Of a stretch of 64,000 nucleotides of DNA, positions 11,302 to 21,901 are shown piece after piece; position 1 is the first letter of the stretch, and the number at the start of each line of letters is the position of its first letter. Under the pieces are notes generated by a model. The model did no database searches, was not told the DNA's origin, and was given only the letters and a program-made list of their open reading frames with translations. The translations under genes and the position numbers were made by a program. Origin of the DNA: Mycoplasmopsis iners ATCC 19705 (GTDB lineage Bacteria > Bacillota_I > Bacilli_A > Mycoplasmatales > Metamycoplasmataceae). The stretch spans positions 42,402 through 106,401 of the forward strand of contig NZ_JNJW01000002.1 of NCBI RefSeq assembly GCF_000701805.1, given 5' to 3'.

Positions 11302-11332
11302 AAAAAGCATTCTTGTATAAGAGTGCTTTTTC
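11302..11332 (+). terminator. Terminator of rplK-rplA
   Basis: Imperfect stem AAAAAGCATTCTT / AAGAGTGCTTTTT with T-rich end, 4 bases after the rplA stop. Confidence 0.9.
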
Positions 11333-11384
11333 ATTTAAAAATACCTAAAAGTGCTATAAAATAGCCATAATAATAAATTCTGGC

Positions 11385-11410
11385 AAAATAAAAATCGTGC
11401 TAAACACGAT
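11385..11410 (-). terminator. Terminator of the minus-strand membrane protein gene
   Basis: On the minus strand, ATCGTG-loop-CACGAT followed by TTTTATTTT, just beyond the stop at 11416. Confidence 0.9.
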
Positions 11411-11415
11411 AAATA

Positions 11416-12204
11416 TTATTTGTTTGGAAATTTTGCTTGAAAAGATTCAAGACATTCTTCATATGATTTAAATCTATTTAGTTTGACTAATAATTGAAAA
11501 CTCATGCCTAGAATAAATAATGGATATTTTTGCACTGGAGTATCAGTAGATTGTTCAATTTCTAAATTAGCTCCTCAAAAATGAGCATTGGTAAGAATTT
11601 TAGTTAATACTTTATTATTGTCTAATTTAGCAATGTTTTTAAATTTCTTGTAAAAAAATACGCTAAATGGGACTGTTTTAAAACTTGCTTGATTGGCAAA
11701 CATCACATCTTTTATTGAAATATTATCCGGATCTAAATTCATAATGTTTACAGATTTTAATTCATCAAAATCGATGTTATTATCTACTGTAAATGATCTA
11801 ATTGTTATTAATGTTGATCATAGTTGGTATACTGAAAAACCTATTTCTATTAAGTTTAGTACACCAATAAGTAAAATAGCTAATCAACTTAGTTGTTCCA
11901 ATAGGCCAGCAGCATATACCGAGCCTAGTACAATCATGGCAATTATTGGCAATGAAATACAAATAGCAAAGAAGACAAAATTAATCTTTTTTAGCTTGTT
12001 TATAGTTAAAGTATTCACCTTCTCATATTTTTTAATTAGTTTTAAATAATAATTCATATGGTACTTGTAAATACCATAAATTAAAAAAGCAATAAACATG
12101 ACAGATACAAAAATGTATGACATATAGCTAAAATGTTGAAAATCACTTGTAGCTTCCACGCTAGAATTGTTTGCTTTTTCAGCGAAATATTTAATATAGT
12201 TCAT
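11416..12204 (-). CDS. Hypothetical membrane protein, about four transmembrane segments
   Basis: A 262-residue protein. Hydrophobic segments lie near residues 27-46, 73-99, 106-130 and weakly beyond; the C-terminal 120 residues are hydrophilic and contain a moderately charged cytoplasmic domain. It is read through three TGA (Trp) codons. I do not recognise the family. It stands alone with its own terminator and an AAGGAG ribosome-binding site just before ATG 12204. Confidence 0.75.
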
Positions 12205-12288
12205 AAGTCTCCTTAATTAATAATGTTTATATTTTACCAATTTCTTAATGAAATAGATGTCTTAGGTAAATTTAAACGCTTTTTGTTA

Positions 12289-12294
12289 TATAAT
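12289..12294 (+). promoter_or_regulatory. -10 box of prfA (leaderless type)
   Basis: Exact TATAAT ending 9 bases before the prfA ATG; no ribosome-binding site fits between them. Confidence 0.65.
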
Positions 12295-12303
12295 AACAAA
12301 ACT

Positions 12304-13383
12304 ATGGAAAAAGCAATGTTTAAATCATTAACAGATATTAAGAATACTTATAATCAATTGAATGAAAAATTATCAGATGAAGCTGTTATTTCAAATATTA
12401 AGGAATATGCCAAAATTAACAAAGAAATCAACAAAATCAAAGACATTGTAAGCAAATTTGTTGAATATGAAAATGTTCTTTCAGAAATAGAAGAAGCTAA
12501 ATTATTATTGAATTCAAAAAATGAAGAAGAAGTTATGTTCGCTAAAAGTATTTTAGACGAAAACAACTCTAAAATAGATGTTTTAGAAGACGAACTTAAA
12601 ATTTTAATTTTGCCAAAAGATGAAAATGATGACAAAAACGTGATCATTGAAATTAGAGGTGCTGCTGGTGGAGACGAAGCAAATATTTTTGCTGGAGATC
12701 TTTACCGCATGTATACCAAATATGCTGATGAATTAGATTTTAAAGTAAAAACCTTATCGTCTTCTGTTGCTTCTAATGGTGGATTTTCACAAATTGTTTT
12801 TTCAGTTAGAGGCGAAAATGCCTACTCTAAACTTAAATTTGAAAGTGGAGTGCATCGTGTTCAACGTGTACCTGTTACAGAAAGCGCTGGAAGAATTCAT
12901 ACATCAACAGCAACAGTAACGGTTATGCCTGAAATAGACGATTCTGTTGATATTGATATTAAACCAGCTGACATCAAAATTGATACATATAGGTCAAGTG
13001 GCGCAGGTGGTCAATCAGTTAACACAACGGATTCAGCGGTTAGAATTACTCACATTCCAACTGGAATTGTAGTTTCTTCACAAGATGAAAGAAGCCAGAT
13101 TGCCAATAGAGAAACTGCCTTAATGGTTCTTAAATCTAAACTTTATGACTTAGAAATGGCTAAAAAACAAGAAGAAGAAGCTGGTTATAGAAAACTTGCT
13201 GGCCAAGGTGACAGAAGTGAAAAAATTAGAACTTATAATTACCCACAAGATAGAGTAACAGATCATAGAATTGGCTTTTCTACTTCTTTAAAACAAGTAA
13301 TCGAAGGCAAATTACAGCCAATTGTTGATGCTTTATTAACAGAAGAACAAAATCAAAAAATCAAAGAAGCAGGTTTATTTTAA
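12304..13383 (+). CDS. prfA: Peptide chain release factor 1
   Basis: 359 residues, full length. The catalytic loop [18 protein letters not shown] carries the GGQ motif that triggers peptidyl-tRNA hydrolysis. The peptide-anticodon region and the C-terminal [16 protein letters not shown] are also present. In mycoplasmas RF1 is the sole release factor because UGA is a sense codon, so the absence of prfB is expected. ATG 12304 follows a TATAAT box by 9 bases; the ATG at 12316 is an alternative. Its stop overlaps the prmC start by one base, and PrmC methylates the Gln of the GGQ loop. Confidence 0.96.
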   Translation: MEKAMFKSLTDIKNTYNQLNEKLSDEAVISNIKEYAKINKEINKIKDIVSKFVEYENVLSEIEEAKLLLNSKNEEEVMFAKSILDENNSKIDVLEDELKILILPKDENDDKNVIIEIRGAAGGDEANIFAGDLYRMYTKYADELDFKVKTLSSSVASNGGFSQIVFSVRGENAYSKLKFESGVHRVQRVPVTESAGRIHTSTATVTVMPEIDDSVDIDIKPADIKIDTYRSSGAGGQSVNTTDSAVRITHIPTGIVVSSQDERSQIANRETALMVLKSKLYDLEMAKKQEEEAGYRKLAGQGDRSEKIRTYNYPQDRVTDHRIGFSTSLKQVIEGKLQPIVDALLTEEQNQKIKEAGLF

Positions 13384-14117
13384 TGAATAATAAAGAGCAA
13401 ATTTTATTAGCTGAAAAACGCAAATATAATTTGCCTCTTTTTTTAACTTACAAAGAAAAAGAGGCTTTAAAACAGAATAAACCAATCCAACATATTATGG
13501 GTTATGTTGAATATTTAGATACTAAAATCATAGTGAATCAAAATGTTTTAATACCTAGATATGAGACCGAAGAATTAGTGTATTTGACTATAAAACAGCT
13601 TGATAAAGAAAAAGAATATAAAATATTAGATTTATGTACAGGCTCGGGATTTATAGGCTTAGCTCTTAAAAAACACTTACCTAAAATTAAATTAACAATG
13701 TCTGATATTAGTTATAAAGCGTTAAAAATAGCAAAACAAAATAGCAAAATTAATTTCAACAAACTAATTAGAAACAAAGATATTAAAATAGTTCATTCTA
13801 ACTTATTTAAAGGCTTAAAAAACAAGAAATATGATGTTATTATTTCCAATCCGCCATATCTTGATAAAAAAGATGAAACAGTGGATATAAGTGTGAGAAA
13901 TAACGAACCCCATATTGCCTTGTTTACAGGTGAAAACGGTTGAAAAATTTATCGAATGATCTTAGAACAGTATCATAAGCATCTAAATAAAAATGGTTTA
14001 TTAATCTTAGAAATTAATCCTTATCATTATGATAAATGGCAAAAAATTCCCAATTGTGAAATACTAAAAGATATTAATGGTAAATGACGTTTTGTTTTCA
14101 TAAAAAATGGTTTCTAA
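13383..14117 (+). CDS. prmC: Release factor glutamine methyltransferase PrmC
   Basis: 244 residues. SAM-binding motif I is LDLCTGSGFIGLALK and the catalytic motif NPPY is in IISNPPYLDK. The N-terminal helical domain is shorter than in E. coli. The enzyme modifies the GGQ glutamine of RF1, consistent with the one-base overlap with prfA. Two TGA codons near the C terminus are read as Trp. Confidence 0.93.
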
Positions 14118-14123
14118 TATAAT
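14118..14123 (+). promoter_or_regulatory. -10 box of acpP (leaderless type)
   Basis: TATAAT overlapping the area just after the prmC stop and ending 6 bases before the acpP ATG. Confidence 0.55.
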
Positions 14124-14129
14124 GAATAT

Positions 14130-14357
14130 ATGAATATTCAAGACAAAATAATCAAAGATTTGGAAAGAATGTCAAAACATTCTATTAAACCAGAAATGTT
14201 ATTGACAGAAATAAATATCGATTCATTAGATCTAGCTGAAATGATTTACGAAGCTGAAGTGTCATTCAAAATAAGATATAAAGACGAAGACTTAGGAAAA
14301 TTAAAAACAGTTCAAGATTTCATTACTTTAACTGAGAATGAAATGGCAAAAATATAA
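14130..14357 (+). CDS. acpP: Acyl carrier protein-like protein
   Basis: 75 residues. The phosphopantetheine attachment motif IDSLDLAE places the serine at position 32. Helix pattern and acidity match acyl carrier proteins. Mycoplasmas lack fatty-acid synthesis, so it more likely serves phospholipid or lipoprotein acylation. TATAAT ends 6 bases before the ATG, and a strong terminator follows the stop. Confidence 0.82.
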   Translation: MNIQDKIIKDLERMSKHSIKPEMLLTEINIDSLDLAEMIYEAEVSFKIRYKDEDLGKLKTVQDFITLTENEMAKI

Positions 14358-14358
14358 T

Positions 14359-14380
14359 AAAGGCTTTTCTGCCTTTTTTA
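14359..14380 (+). terminator. Terminator of acpP
   Basis: AAAGGC-TTTTCT-GCCTTT followed by T run. Confidence 0.92.
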
Positions 14381-14419
14381 TTATTTTATGGCTATTTATG
14401 CTATAATTATCAAGCTTGT

Positions 14420-14494
14420 AGGAGTGTAGTTCAACGGTAGAACAACGGGCTTCAACCCCGTGTGTTATGGGTTCGAATCCTGTCACTCCTGCCA
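14420..14494 (+). tRNA. trnW: tRNA-Trp (anticodon UCA)
   Basis: Cloverleaf: acceptor AGGAGTG/CACTCCT, anticodon stem ACGGG/CCCGT with 7-base loop CTTCAAC, T-loop GTTCGAATC, encoded GCCA end. The anticodon TCA is at 14452-14454. It reads UGA, and UGG by wobble, as tryptophan. This is direct evidence for genetic code 4 and explains the internal TGA codons across the window. Confidence 0.95.
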
Positions 14495-14517
14495 TTTTTT
14501 TATTCTGAATTTTAATA

Positions 14518-14547
14518 GAAAAACGAAGGTTTAAGCCTTCGTTTTTT
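14518..14547. terminator. Bidirectional hairpin between two tRNA genes
   Basis: Perfect AACGAAGG / CCTTCGTT stem with A-rich left and T-rich right flanks, placed between the converging tRNA-Trp and tRNA-Lys genes. Confidence 0.85.
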
Positions 14548-14551
14548 GATT

Positions 14552-14627
14552 TGGTACATCCTGTGGGGATCGAACCCACGACCCAGGGATTAAGAGTCCC
14601 TTGCTCTGCCTGCTGAGCTAAGGATGC
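14552..14627 (-). tRNA. trnK: tRNA-Lys (anticodon CUU)
   Basis: Minus-strand cloverleaf: acceptor GCATCCT/AGGATGT with a G-U pair, D-stem GCTC/GAGC, anticodon stem AGGGA/TCCCT with loop CTCTTAA, T-arm GTGGG-TTCGATC-CCCAC, encoded ACCA end. The anticodon is at 14592-14594. Confidence 0.95.
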
Positions 14628-14690
14628 ATGCTTTAATATTTTAACACTTTTTAAAATAATTGGCAGGCATTTTAGCTTAAAAGGCAAGGA

Positions 14691-14714
14691 AAAAATGCCA
14701 ATTAAGGCATTTTT
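14691..14714 (-). terminator. Terminator of the nucleoside ABC operon
   Basis: AAAAATGCC-TTAATT-GGCATTTTT; on the minus strand it begins at the last codon of the final permease gene. Confidence 0.88.
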
Positions 14715-15651
14715 AACGCGTTGATTTGTCATAAGGTATTCCGGCGGCGGCTGGCGCTTTGGAACGTTTTGACATTGCTATAACTATCAACAATGTTAAG
14801 AAGTAAGGAGCAACTTCAAATAAGTCACTTATTTTAGCTAAATTTTCGCCAAAGAAAGCGACAGAATATGAAATTCCAAGTAACACTGAGAATAACAATG
14901 TAGAAAGAGCTATTAATAATACGTTTCATTGACCCATAATCATTATTGATAAAGCCAAGTAACCAAATCCAGCTACATCACCGTTGAAATTGATTTTTCC
15001 GGTGGTAGTTGATTGAGCAAAGAACGCTCCTGCTAAACCTGATAATGCTCCTGAAATGATTACAGATTGTCATTTAATATTATTAACTTTAATTCCTGCC
15101 ACGTCAGCTGCTTGTGGATTTTCACCGATACTTCTAAATCTTAACCCTCAAGGAGTTTTATATAAGAATAAGTAGCTTAATACAATTACTAAAATAGTGC
15201 ATACTAATGGGAAAGAAATTATTGGAACACTTCAAATTTGATTTTTTTCCGCAATAGCAAATTCTAAGTTGTGGAATGTATTTTGTAATTTCTTAGCATC
15301 ACCAAAGATTGTTAAGAAAATTAATGCAATACCTACGGCTAATAAGTTAAAGGCGAAACCTGAAATTGTTTGCGAACTCTTTAACTTAATAACAGCAAAA
15401 CCAAAAATCAAGGAAGCAACAGCACCAAACAACACTCCTGCCAATGTTGCAGGGATAACTAATCATGGGTTAGTTTCGCCAAGAAAGTGATGTGAAAACA
15501 TTAAATATCCCAACGCTCCAAATATCATCATACCATTTACGGCAATATTAACAATTCCTGCTCTTTCGGTAAACATACCTGAAATAGCAGCAATACTTAA
15601 AATACAGAAGAATAATAATATTCAGTTATAAGAGTTGGCAAATGCTACCAT
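14713..15651 (-). CDS. BMP-type nucleoside ABC transporter, second permease
   Basis: 312 residues with about eight hydrophobic segments, matching the BPD_transp_2 permease family (YufQ/NupQ position). The motif ERAGIVNIAVNGMM near the N terminus is typical of this half-transporter. AGGAGG lies inside the end of the preceding gene and the ATG overlaps that gene by 7 bases, so it is translationally coupled. It forms the membrane channel with the upstream permease; the pair probably imports nucleosides, as shown for homologous systems. A terminator is built into the stop region. Confidence 0.9.
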
Positions 15652-17816
15652 ATTATTCCTCCTTTAAGTAAGTGTTTTTTACCTAAAAATTCTTTAAAAT
15701 AGTGTTTTACAATAAATTTATTATTTTCATCTATTTGCTTGTTTGTTTCTTGTTTTAACACTGTTAAATCAGAACGATACTGCATTTTGATTTGTTTAAT
15801 AGCGTCTGCTTTAAATAAAAGCATTTGGTTATTAAAGTGTTTTTTGTGTTCAGCGTGTTGATTAAAGATGTTTAAAATTTCATTGCTTGGTAAGTTTTTA
15901 TCAACAGATAAAACTTTGTTTTGTTGTGCTTTGTAAGCTTTCTTAAGTTCTCTTATTTTTTCAGCAAATGATTTTGAATCTTTATTAAATTGATTTAAAT
16001 CAAATTCAAGACTAGTTTTTTGTGCCGAAATAATTTGATTCTTAAGATTTTGTTTCATAGTTTGAACTGTTGTCTTGTATTCTGCTAATTTAGATTTATA
16101 AACATCTTTATTTTCAAGTTTTTTGCTATTTAATTCAGCAATTTTTTCAGCAAATACATCTTTAAATTTAGGTAAATTTGAATTATTTAATTCTGTCAAT
16201 TTTTGCTTCAATTCTGCAACTTGAGATTTGTTGTTTTTATCTTGTTTAAGTTCATGAATTTTTTGATTTAATTCAACCATTTCAGCCACACTGTATGGGT
16301 GATTTGGTAAGAATAAAATGTTTTTTTGATTTAAAAGTCTTATTTGTCTATTAATAATTAATTTATCAAAGAAAATATTTGCTTTGATTTTTTGCAATTC
16401 TTTAACAATAGATAATTTTTGTTCAGCGTATTCTATTTTTGCATCAATTACAGCAATTGCTTTAAAATATTTAGTTTTTGCAGTTTTATATTTGTTAATT
16501 TTAACTTCACTGTTTTCTGCTTTTATAGTTTTTTCAATCCGGTTTTTGATTCTGCTATAACGTTTAATTAAATTAATTTTTCTTCTTTGTAGTCAATAAT
16601 TTAATTGAATTGCTCAATAAACCCTCGAAGAAAGTTTTATTGAAGATTGAACACTAAATTTAATTGGTTTAAATTGTAAGAAAATTTGAGCTAAAGCGGC
16701 TAAGTAAAGAATTAACGAAGTAATGATTTGCAATTCATCTTCTCTAATGTAAAGAGGATAACTTTGTAAACTTGGTCTTGCTGTATAAAGCACCGCATAG
16801 AATAGACTTGTTAAAATAATACCTATTGATGAATTGAGCGCTAATAAAGAAATGGCTATTGCTTCGAAACCAATTGCGATTGGTACGGCACCATCTACAT
16901 TTCTAATTTCATTATTAAATACATAATAGAAGAAACCAGCAATTCCAGCGAAAGCACCAGATAGCATCATTACATAAACTGTTGATGCTTTTTCATTAAT
17001 ACCTACGTATTCTCCATTACTTTTTGAGATACCTAACATTTTTAGTTTATAACCTGTTGTTGTTCATTTGTACATAACAAATAAACCAATAGCCACAACA
17101 ATAAACAATACTAAGAAAATGTAGCCCATTATGTGCTGTGTTGAATCAAAAATGTTTGTTCCACCATTATTAACTATTTTAAAGGCCCCAGAAGAAATAC
17201 CACTACCTGTTTCACCATCGATAAAGATTTTGGCTTTGTCATCACCAAAAGGTGAGTTAGTGTATTTAAATAAGAATGTGTTTAATTTAGCAACGATTCA
17301 GTTTAGTAAAATTGTAGAAATAACTTCGTGAACATTTAAATATGCTTTCAAAATACCTGAAAGAGCACCAATTAATGTTGAAGCTAAAATAGCTAAAACA
17401 AAACCAAGGATTAAGTAGCCTATAGTTATTTTTTGTAAACCTAGACCCATGTAAAGAGAGAAGATGATAGTAGAAGTTATCATCATTTGCCCACTTATAC
17501 CAATGTTGAATAATCCTGATTTAAATGCTATTGCACAGGCCAATCCTGAGAAACCAAAAATTACAAAATATGTTATAAGTTTATTTTCATAAAGATCATT
17601 AAAAGCATTTCCTAATTTAGAAAATAGAACAAATGGATTAGATTTTGCATTAAAGCCTATAAAAACTAAGGCTATAGCTATACCAAATACTAAAGCTCAA
17701 ATTGACGAAATGATCTTTCTAGCAGTAGATTTAGTTCTATCTAATCTAACAAAATCGCTTAATTGTCTATTAAATTTTTGATATTGTTCTTTGAAAGAAG
17801 AAAATTTAGTTGACAT
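15645..17816 (-). CDS. BMP-type nucleoside ABC permease with long coiled-coil C terminus
   Basis: 723 residues, roughly twice the usual 350. Residues 1 to about 385 are a BPD_transp_2 permease (YufP/NupP position) with hydrophobic segments and the ACAIAFKSGLFNIGISGQMM motif. From about 400 to the end the protein is highly charged and Lys/Gln/Glu-rich with heptad-like spacing, consistent with a cytoplasmic coiled coil (for example VAELKQKLTELN, FAEKIRELKKAYK). The frame is continuous apart from Trp-TGA codons, so this is one polypeptide and not two genes. The start overlaps the ATPase stop by one base (TAATG). Tail function is unknown. Confidence 0.88.
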
Positions 17817-19354
17817 TATTTATTAACTCCTTTCTTGTTCGCCATATAATCACCAATTTCTTTTCTAGTAATTGATTTAGCATCTTTAATAGTAGCAATT
17901 TTTCCTTCTGTTAAAACTGCTATAGTATCCGCTAAGGCTAAAATTTCGTCAAGTTCGTAAGATATAAGTAATATACCTTTGCCGTTCGCCTTTTCCTTTA
18001 ATATTTGGTTGTGAATATTTTTAATAGCACCAACATCAAGGCCACGTGTTGGTTGCATAATAATAATAAAATCATGTGGTGTTTCAATTTCACGCCCAAC
18101 TATAAATTTTTGTTGGTTACCACCTGACAATGAACGTGATAATGCGTTTCCTTTTAAGCTACCACGAACATCATATTTTTCAATAATTTTTTTAGTTGAT
18201 TCGTTAACTTTATTACCTTTAATAAAGGTGAATTTAGCAAATTTAGGATCTCATAATCTTCTTAAAATTGCGTTTTCTTTAATTGAATAATCCAAGACTA
18301 GACCATGAGCATGACGGTCGGTTGGAATGTGTGAAATGTTCATTTGTGATCTCGCTTTTACTCTTTTATGGGTAATATCTTCTAGTTCGCCCTTTGCGTT
18401 TCTTAACAAGATTTTACCAGTAGCAGGTAAAACTAATCCTGAACATATTCTTTCAATTTCTCTTTGACCATTACCTTCAACTCCAGCAATAGCCACTATT
18501 TCACCTTTGTGAACTTTTAGTGAAAGATCGTGTAAGTTTTTAGTAAGTTTTTTTGTTGTAATATTTTGCAACTCAAAAACCACTTCTTCTCTAAGAGCAG
18601 GAGTATCGTTTTTAGATAATACAACGTTAGTACCAACCATAGCTTTGACCAATTCATCCATAGGGGTTTCTTTGACATTGTAAGTTCCAATTGATTTTCC
18701 GTGTCTTAAAACAGTCGCATAGTCTGCTACCTGTTCAATTTCATTTAATTTATGAGAGATAAAAATAATTGTTTTACCCGCTGCTTTAAAAATTTCAAAT
18801 GATTTTAGCAAACCTTGTATTTCTTCATCGGTTAAAACCGCTGTAGGTTCATCAAAAACTAAAATATCATTATCTCTATAAAGCATTTTCATAATTTCAA
18901 CCTTTTGTTGGGTTGAAACAGTTGCTTGTCCACTTTTTTGATTTAAATCAAAAAATAGGTTATATGCGTCCTGCAACGCTTTAATTTTAATTTCAGCTGT
19001 CTTTTTGTCTAATAAGTGATGTTTAGTAAACTCATCACCTAAAATAACGTTGTCTAAATTAGAATACACCTTCACTAATTTGAAGTGCTGGTGTACCATA
19101 CCAATTCCATAGTTAGCAGCATCATTAGGACTTTGAAAGAAAACTTTGTTTCCATTAATTAAAATCTCGCCTGATGTCGGTTCATATAAACCAAAAAGAA
19201 TACTCATTAAAGTACTTTTTCCAGCCCCATTTTCTCCTATAAGGGCGTGAATAGTACCTTTTTTAACATTAAAGCTAACATTATCGTTAGCTTTAATACC
19301 AGGGAATTCTTTAGTTATATGTCTAAATTCAATTGCGTTTGGAACTTGAGACAT
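17816..19354 (-). CDS. BMP-type nucleoside ABC transporter ATP-binding protein
   Basis: 512 residues with two nucleotide-binding domains in tandem, the pattern of sugar/nucleoside importers. The N-terminal domain has Walker A GENGAGKST (40-48), LVFDEPTAVL and the switch FISHKL. In the C-terminal domain Walker A is degenerate (IAGVEGNGQREIE), but the signature MSGGNQQKF (409-417) and MQPTRGLD are present. It energises the two permeases encoded directly downstream. It follows the binding lipoprotein gene on the same strand with 20 bases between. Confidence 0.93.
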
Positions 19355-19374
19355 AATTTATAACAATTTAGTTA

Positions 19375-20703
19375 TTAATTTGATCTTGGAGTTGAGATTG
19401 CAGCTGAATCTGTTGAAGCAGTAGGAGCTGTTTTGGTTGCAACAACTAATGCATCAATTCTTGCTTGGTTGCCTTCTATTGCTTCGGCATCAGGAGTAGG
19501 TTTATTGCTGTTTAATCATGCTTTGTCTTCACTTGACATAGCTTTAAATACTTCTCTTGCTTTATCAATAGCAGCTTTCGCTTTAGCTGTGTCATCACCT
19601 GCTAAGTGTGTTTCAGATAAGTCTACTCAGTTAGCATCAACACCATCTCTTAAGTTACCAACTTGTTGACCAGCAACGTATCCGCCTAATTTCGATGTTT
19701 CATTTTTAGCGTAAGCTGTTAATAAGTCAAAAATACCCTGTGCCATATTTTTTAGAATTGATGTAAAGTATTTTGCTTCATTAGCTTTATCAGCCATTGC
19801 TTGGTCAGTGTCAACACCAACGATATATTTAATATTTGGTTGTTTAGATGCATAGTCTGTTGTTCACGCACCTGCAACTGGTAAAAGAATTGATGGGTTC
19901 AAGGCGATTGAATTTCTTGAAACATCTGTTTGTTTTGAAGCAAGATGTGTCTTAAAACCACTATCTAAATAGAACGAACTGTTATTGCTTACAGATAATA
20001 AAGGATTTGTTGTATTAGTCAAGTTGTGTTTGTAAACACCTTTAGCAAAACCTTCGATAAAATCTGTAACAGCATCAATGGCCATACCACCGAATGCGTT
20101 ATATGTCTTGTTTGCTTCATCTTTAAAGAATTCGGCAGCAGCATAACCTGCTAAGAAACCACCTTCTTTTGTATTGAAGTTCAAGAATATTCCACGTCCG
20201 CCTATTTGTTCATTTGTTAATGAGTAGTCAATTCCAATAAATACTATTCCGGCTTTATTAATTTTTTCTTTATTTGTTTCATAGTATTCAGCCAATTTGT
20301 CTTGGTGGCTAAAGCCAGGAACAACAATTATTTTTGCTCCATCATTAATAGCCGCGTCATATTGTTCATTAAAATTTCCATTGTGAACTTGGTAAGCATT
20401 ATATTTTGAAACAGGAATTCCATTGAATTCCGCAAAGTGAATAATACCTTCTCATGATAATTGGTTAAATGATTTGTCATTTAAATCACCAGTGTCAGTA
20501 ACAACTGCTATTTTAGGAACATTTTGAAGCTCTTCAGCAGTTAATTTTCTTTCTTCTAGTTTAACAACATTGGTCATCATTTGTTTTGGTTTTAATGGGT
20601 GTTCAGTTGCTTCGCTTCCACATGAAGCGGCAATAACTGAAGCACTAAATAATGATGTACCTCCTGCCATTGTTAATAACAAACTTTTTTTAAATTTTTT
20701 CAT
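19375..20703 (-). CDS. BMP family substrate-binding lipoprotein
   Basis: 442 residues. A signal peptide ends in the lipobox IAASC (Cys 28). The BMP/PnrA-type fold is indicated by AVVTDTGDLNDKSFNQLSWEG, GIDYSLTNEQIGG and YIVGVDTDQA. This is the extracellular nucleoside receptor of the importer encoded downstream. A good ribosome-binding site (AAGGAGA) precedes ATG 20703. The C-terminal 60 residues are Ala/Lys-rich, beyond the usual family core. Three TGA codons are read as Trp. Confidence 0.92.
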
Positions 20704-20810
20704 TAAGAAAATCTCCTTAAATTTAATTTATATACATATTAATATTTATTATGTATGTCTAAATTATAGTATTTTTTATGATGTCAAAACTATTTAGCGC
20801 CTTTTAGAAA

Positions 20811-20835
20811 TAAAAAATGTGGAAATTTCCACATT
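20811..20835 (-). terminator. Terminator of tsaE-tsaB
   Basis: Perfect palindrome AATGTGGAAATTTCCACATT (20816-20835) followed on the minus strand by TTTTATTT. Confidence 0.85.
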
Positions 20836-20868
20836 AATTATGTTTTTGTTCTTGATTTCAAATTTAGC

Positions 20869-21426
20869 TTAATGTTTTTTCGTGCCAATTTGTGGCATTT
20901 TTAAATAATATGGTTCAATATCCATCAAATCATCATATGATTTAAACAAATTGATATATTGAGCAAAATTGTTAATCATTAAATCATAATCAACATTTAA
21001 AAGATTAGGATTTTCATTAACTTCAATTTTGATTTGTTCAGGTGAAAAAGTATCATTAGCTAATCAAGAGTAAACTTTATTTCCTCCTGATTTAATTTCT
21101 AATTTTGCTTTATCAGGATATTGATTATGCAAAATTTGCATAGTGCTTATTGTAAAAATTGGTTTTTGTAAATATAAAGCAAGAGTTCTTAAATAAACCA
21201 AACTAATTCTAACTCCGGTAAATGAACCGGGGCCAATATTGACATAATATTCATCGATTTGGTCTATTTTATAGTTGTTTTTGTTTAAAAGATTTCTAAT
21301 GTATTTGTCTATTAATTCAACTTTTTTTTGTTCTTGTGATAAGACGATTTTGTCAATAAATTTATAATTTTTGTCAAATAAAGCAAGTACAAAATCGTTA
21401 TCGGCAGTATCCAAATATAGTTTCAT
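20869..21426 (-). CDS. tsaB: tRNA threonylcarbamoyladenosine biosynthesis protein TsaB
   Basis: 185 residues, slightly short for the family. The N terminus MKLYLDTADNDFVLALFD and the motif VNIGPGSFTGVRI are diagnostic of TsaB (YeaZ). It scaffolds TsaD during t6A modification of ANN-decoding tRNAs. Its ATG shares one base with the tsaE stop (TAATG), so the two are made together; tsaD is not in this window. Confidence 0.9.
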
Positions 21427-21824
21427 TATTCCTCTTTCGTTATAGTGTATATGCGATTGTTTTCTGTATCTACTTCAATATTTATCTCAAGATAATTTTT
21501 GTCATAAATTGTAATATTGTTTGCTCATTCAATAGCAACAATATTGTTATCAAAAAAATCTTCAAATTCACTTAAATCTTCAGTTAAATTGTAAGCATCG
21601 ATATGAACTAAACCATCATAAACTTTCATGTAGTTGAAAGTAGGCGATGTAATAGGTTGTTTAATGCCTATTTGTTCTGCTATTTTTTTAACTAAAGCTG
21701 TCTTTCCTGCTCCCAAATCGCCATTTAATAAGACTTTTTTGGAACTTGTTAAATTGTCTAATGTAAATTTAGCGACTTGGGATAAATCATCCAAAGTTCT
21801 AACTATTATTTTTTCTTTTTTCAT
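21426..21824 (-). CDS. tsaE: tRNA threonylcarbamoyladenosine biosynthesis ATPase TsaE
   Basis: 132 residues. P-loop GDLGAGKTALVK, then SPTFNYMKVY and HIDAYNL, all typical of TsaE (YjeE). The conserved Trp near the end of the family motif is encoded by TGA. It partners TsaB, encoded immediately downstream. AAGGTAAATAA precedes the ATG and a TATAAT box lies at 21848-21853 on the minus strand, inside the tuf terminator region. Confidence 0.9.
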
Positions 21825-21854
21825 ATTTATTTACCTTGATAAGCAAAATTATAA

Positions 21855-21884
21855 TAAAAAACAAAGCCCAATGCCTTGTTTTTT
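21855..21884 (-). terminator. Terminator of tuf
   Basis: Minus strand: AAAAAACAAGGC-ATT-GGGCTTTGTTTTTT. It overlaps the promoter of tsaE. Confidence 0.85.
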
Positions 21885-21901
21885 AATAATTAATTTGTTT
21901 A

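Noticed and set aside
14328..14732. A 134-codon minus-strand reading frame between acpP and the nucleoside ABC operon
   Set aside because: It runs through both tRNA genes and two terminators, so it is a chance frame.
15269..15490. A 73-codon plus-strand frame within the second nucleoside permease gene
   Set aside because: Antisense shadow of a hydrophobic coding region.
15645..16612. The coiled-coil segment as an independent gene
   Set aside because: It is in frame and continuous with the upstream permease when TGA is Trp, and no start codon with a ribosome-binding site separates them.
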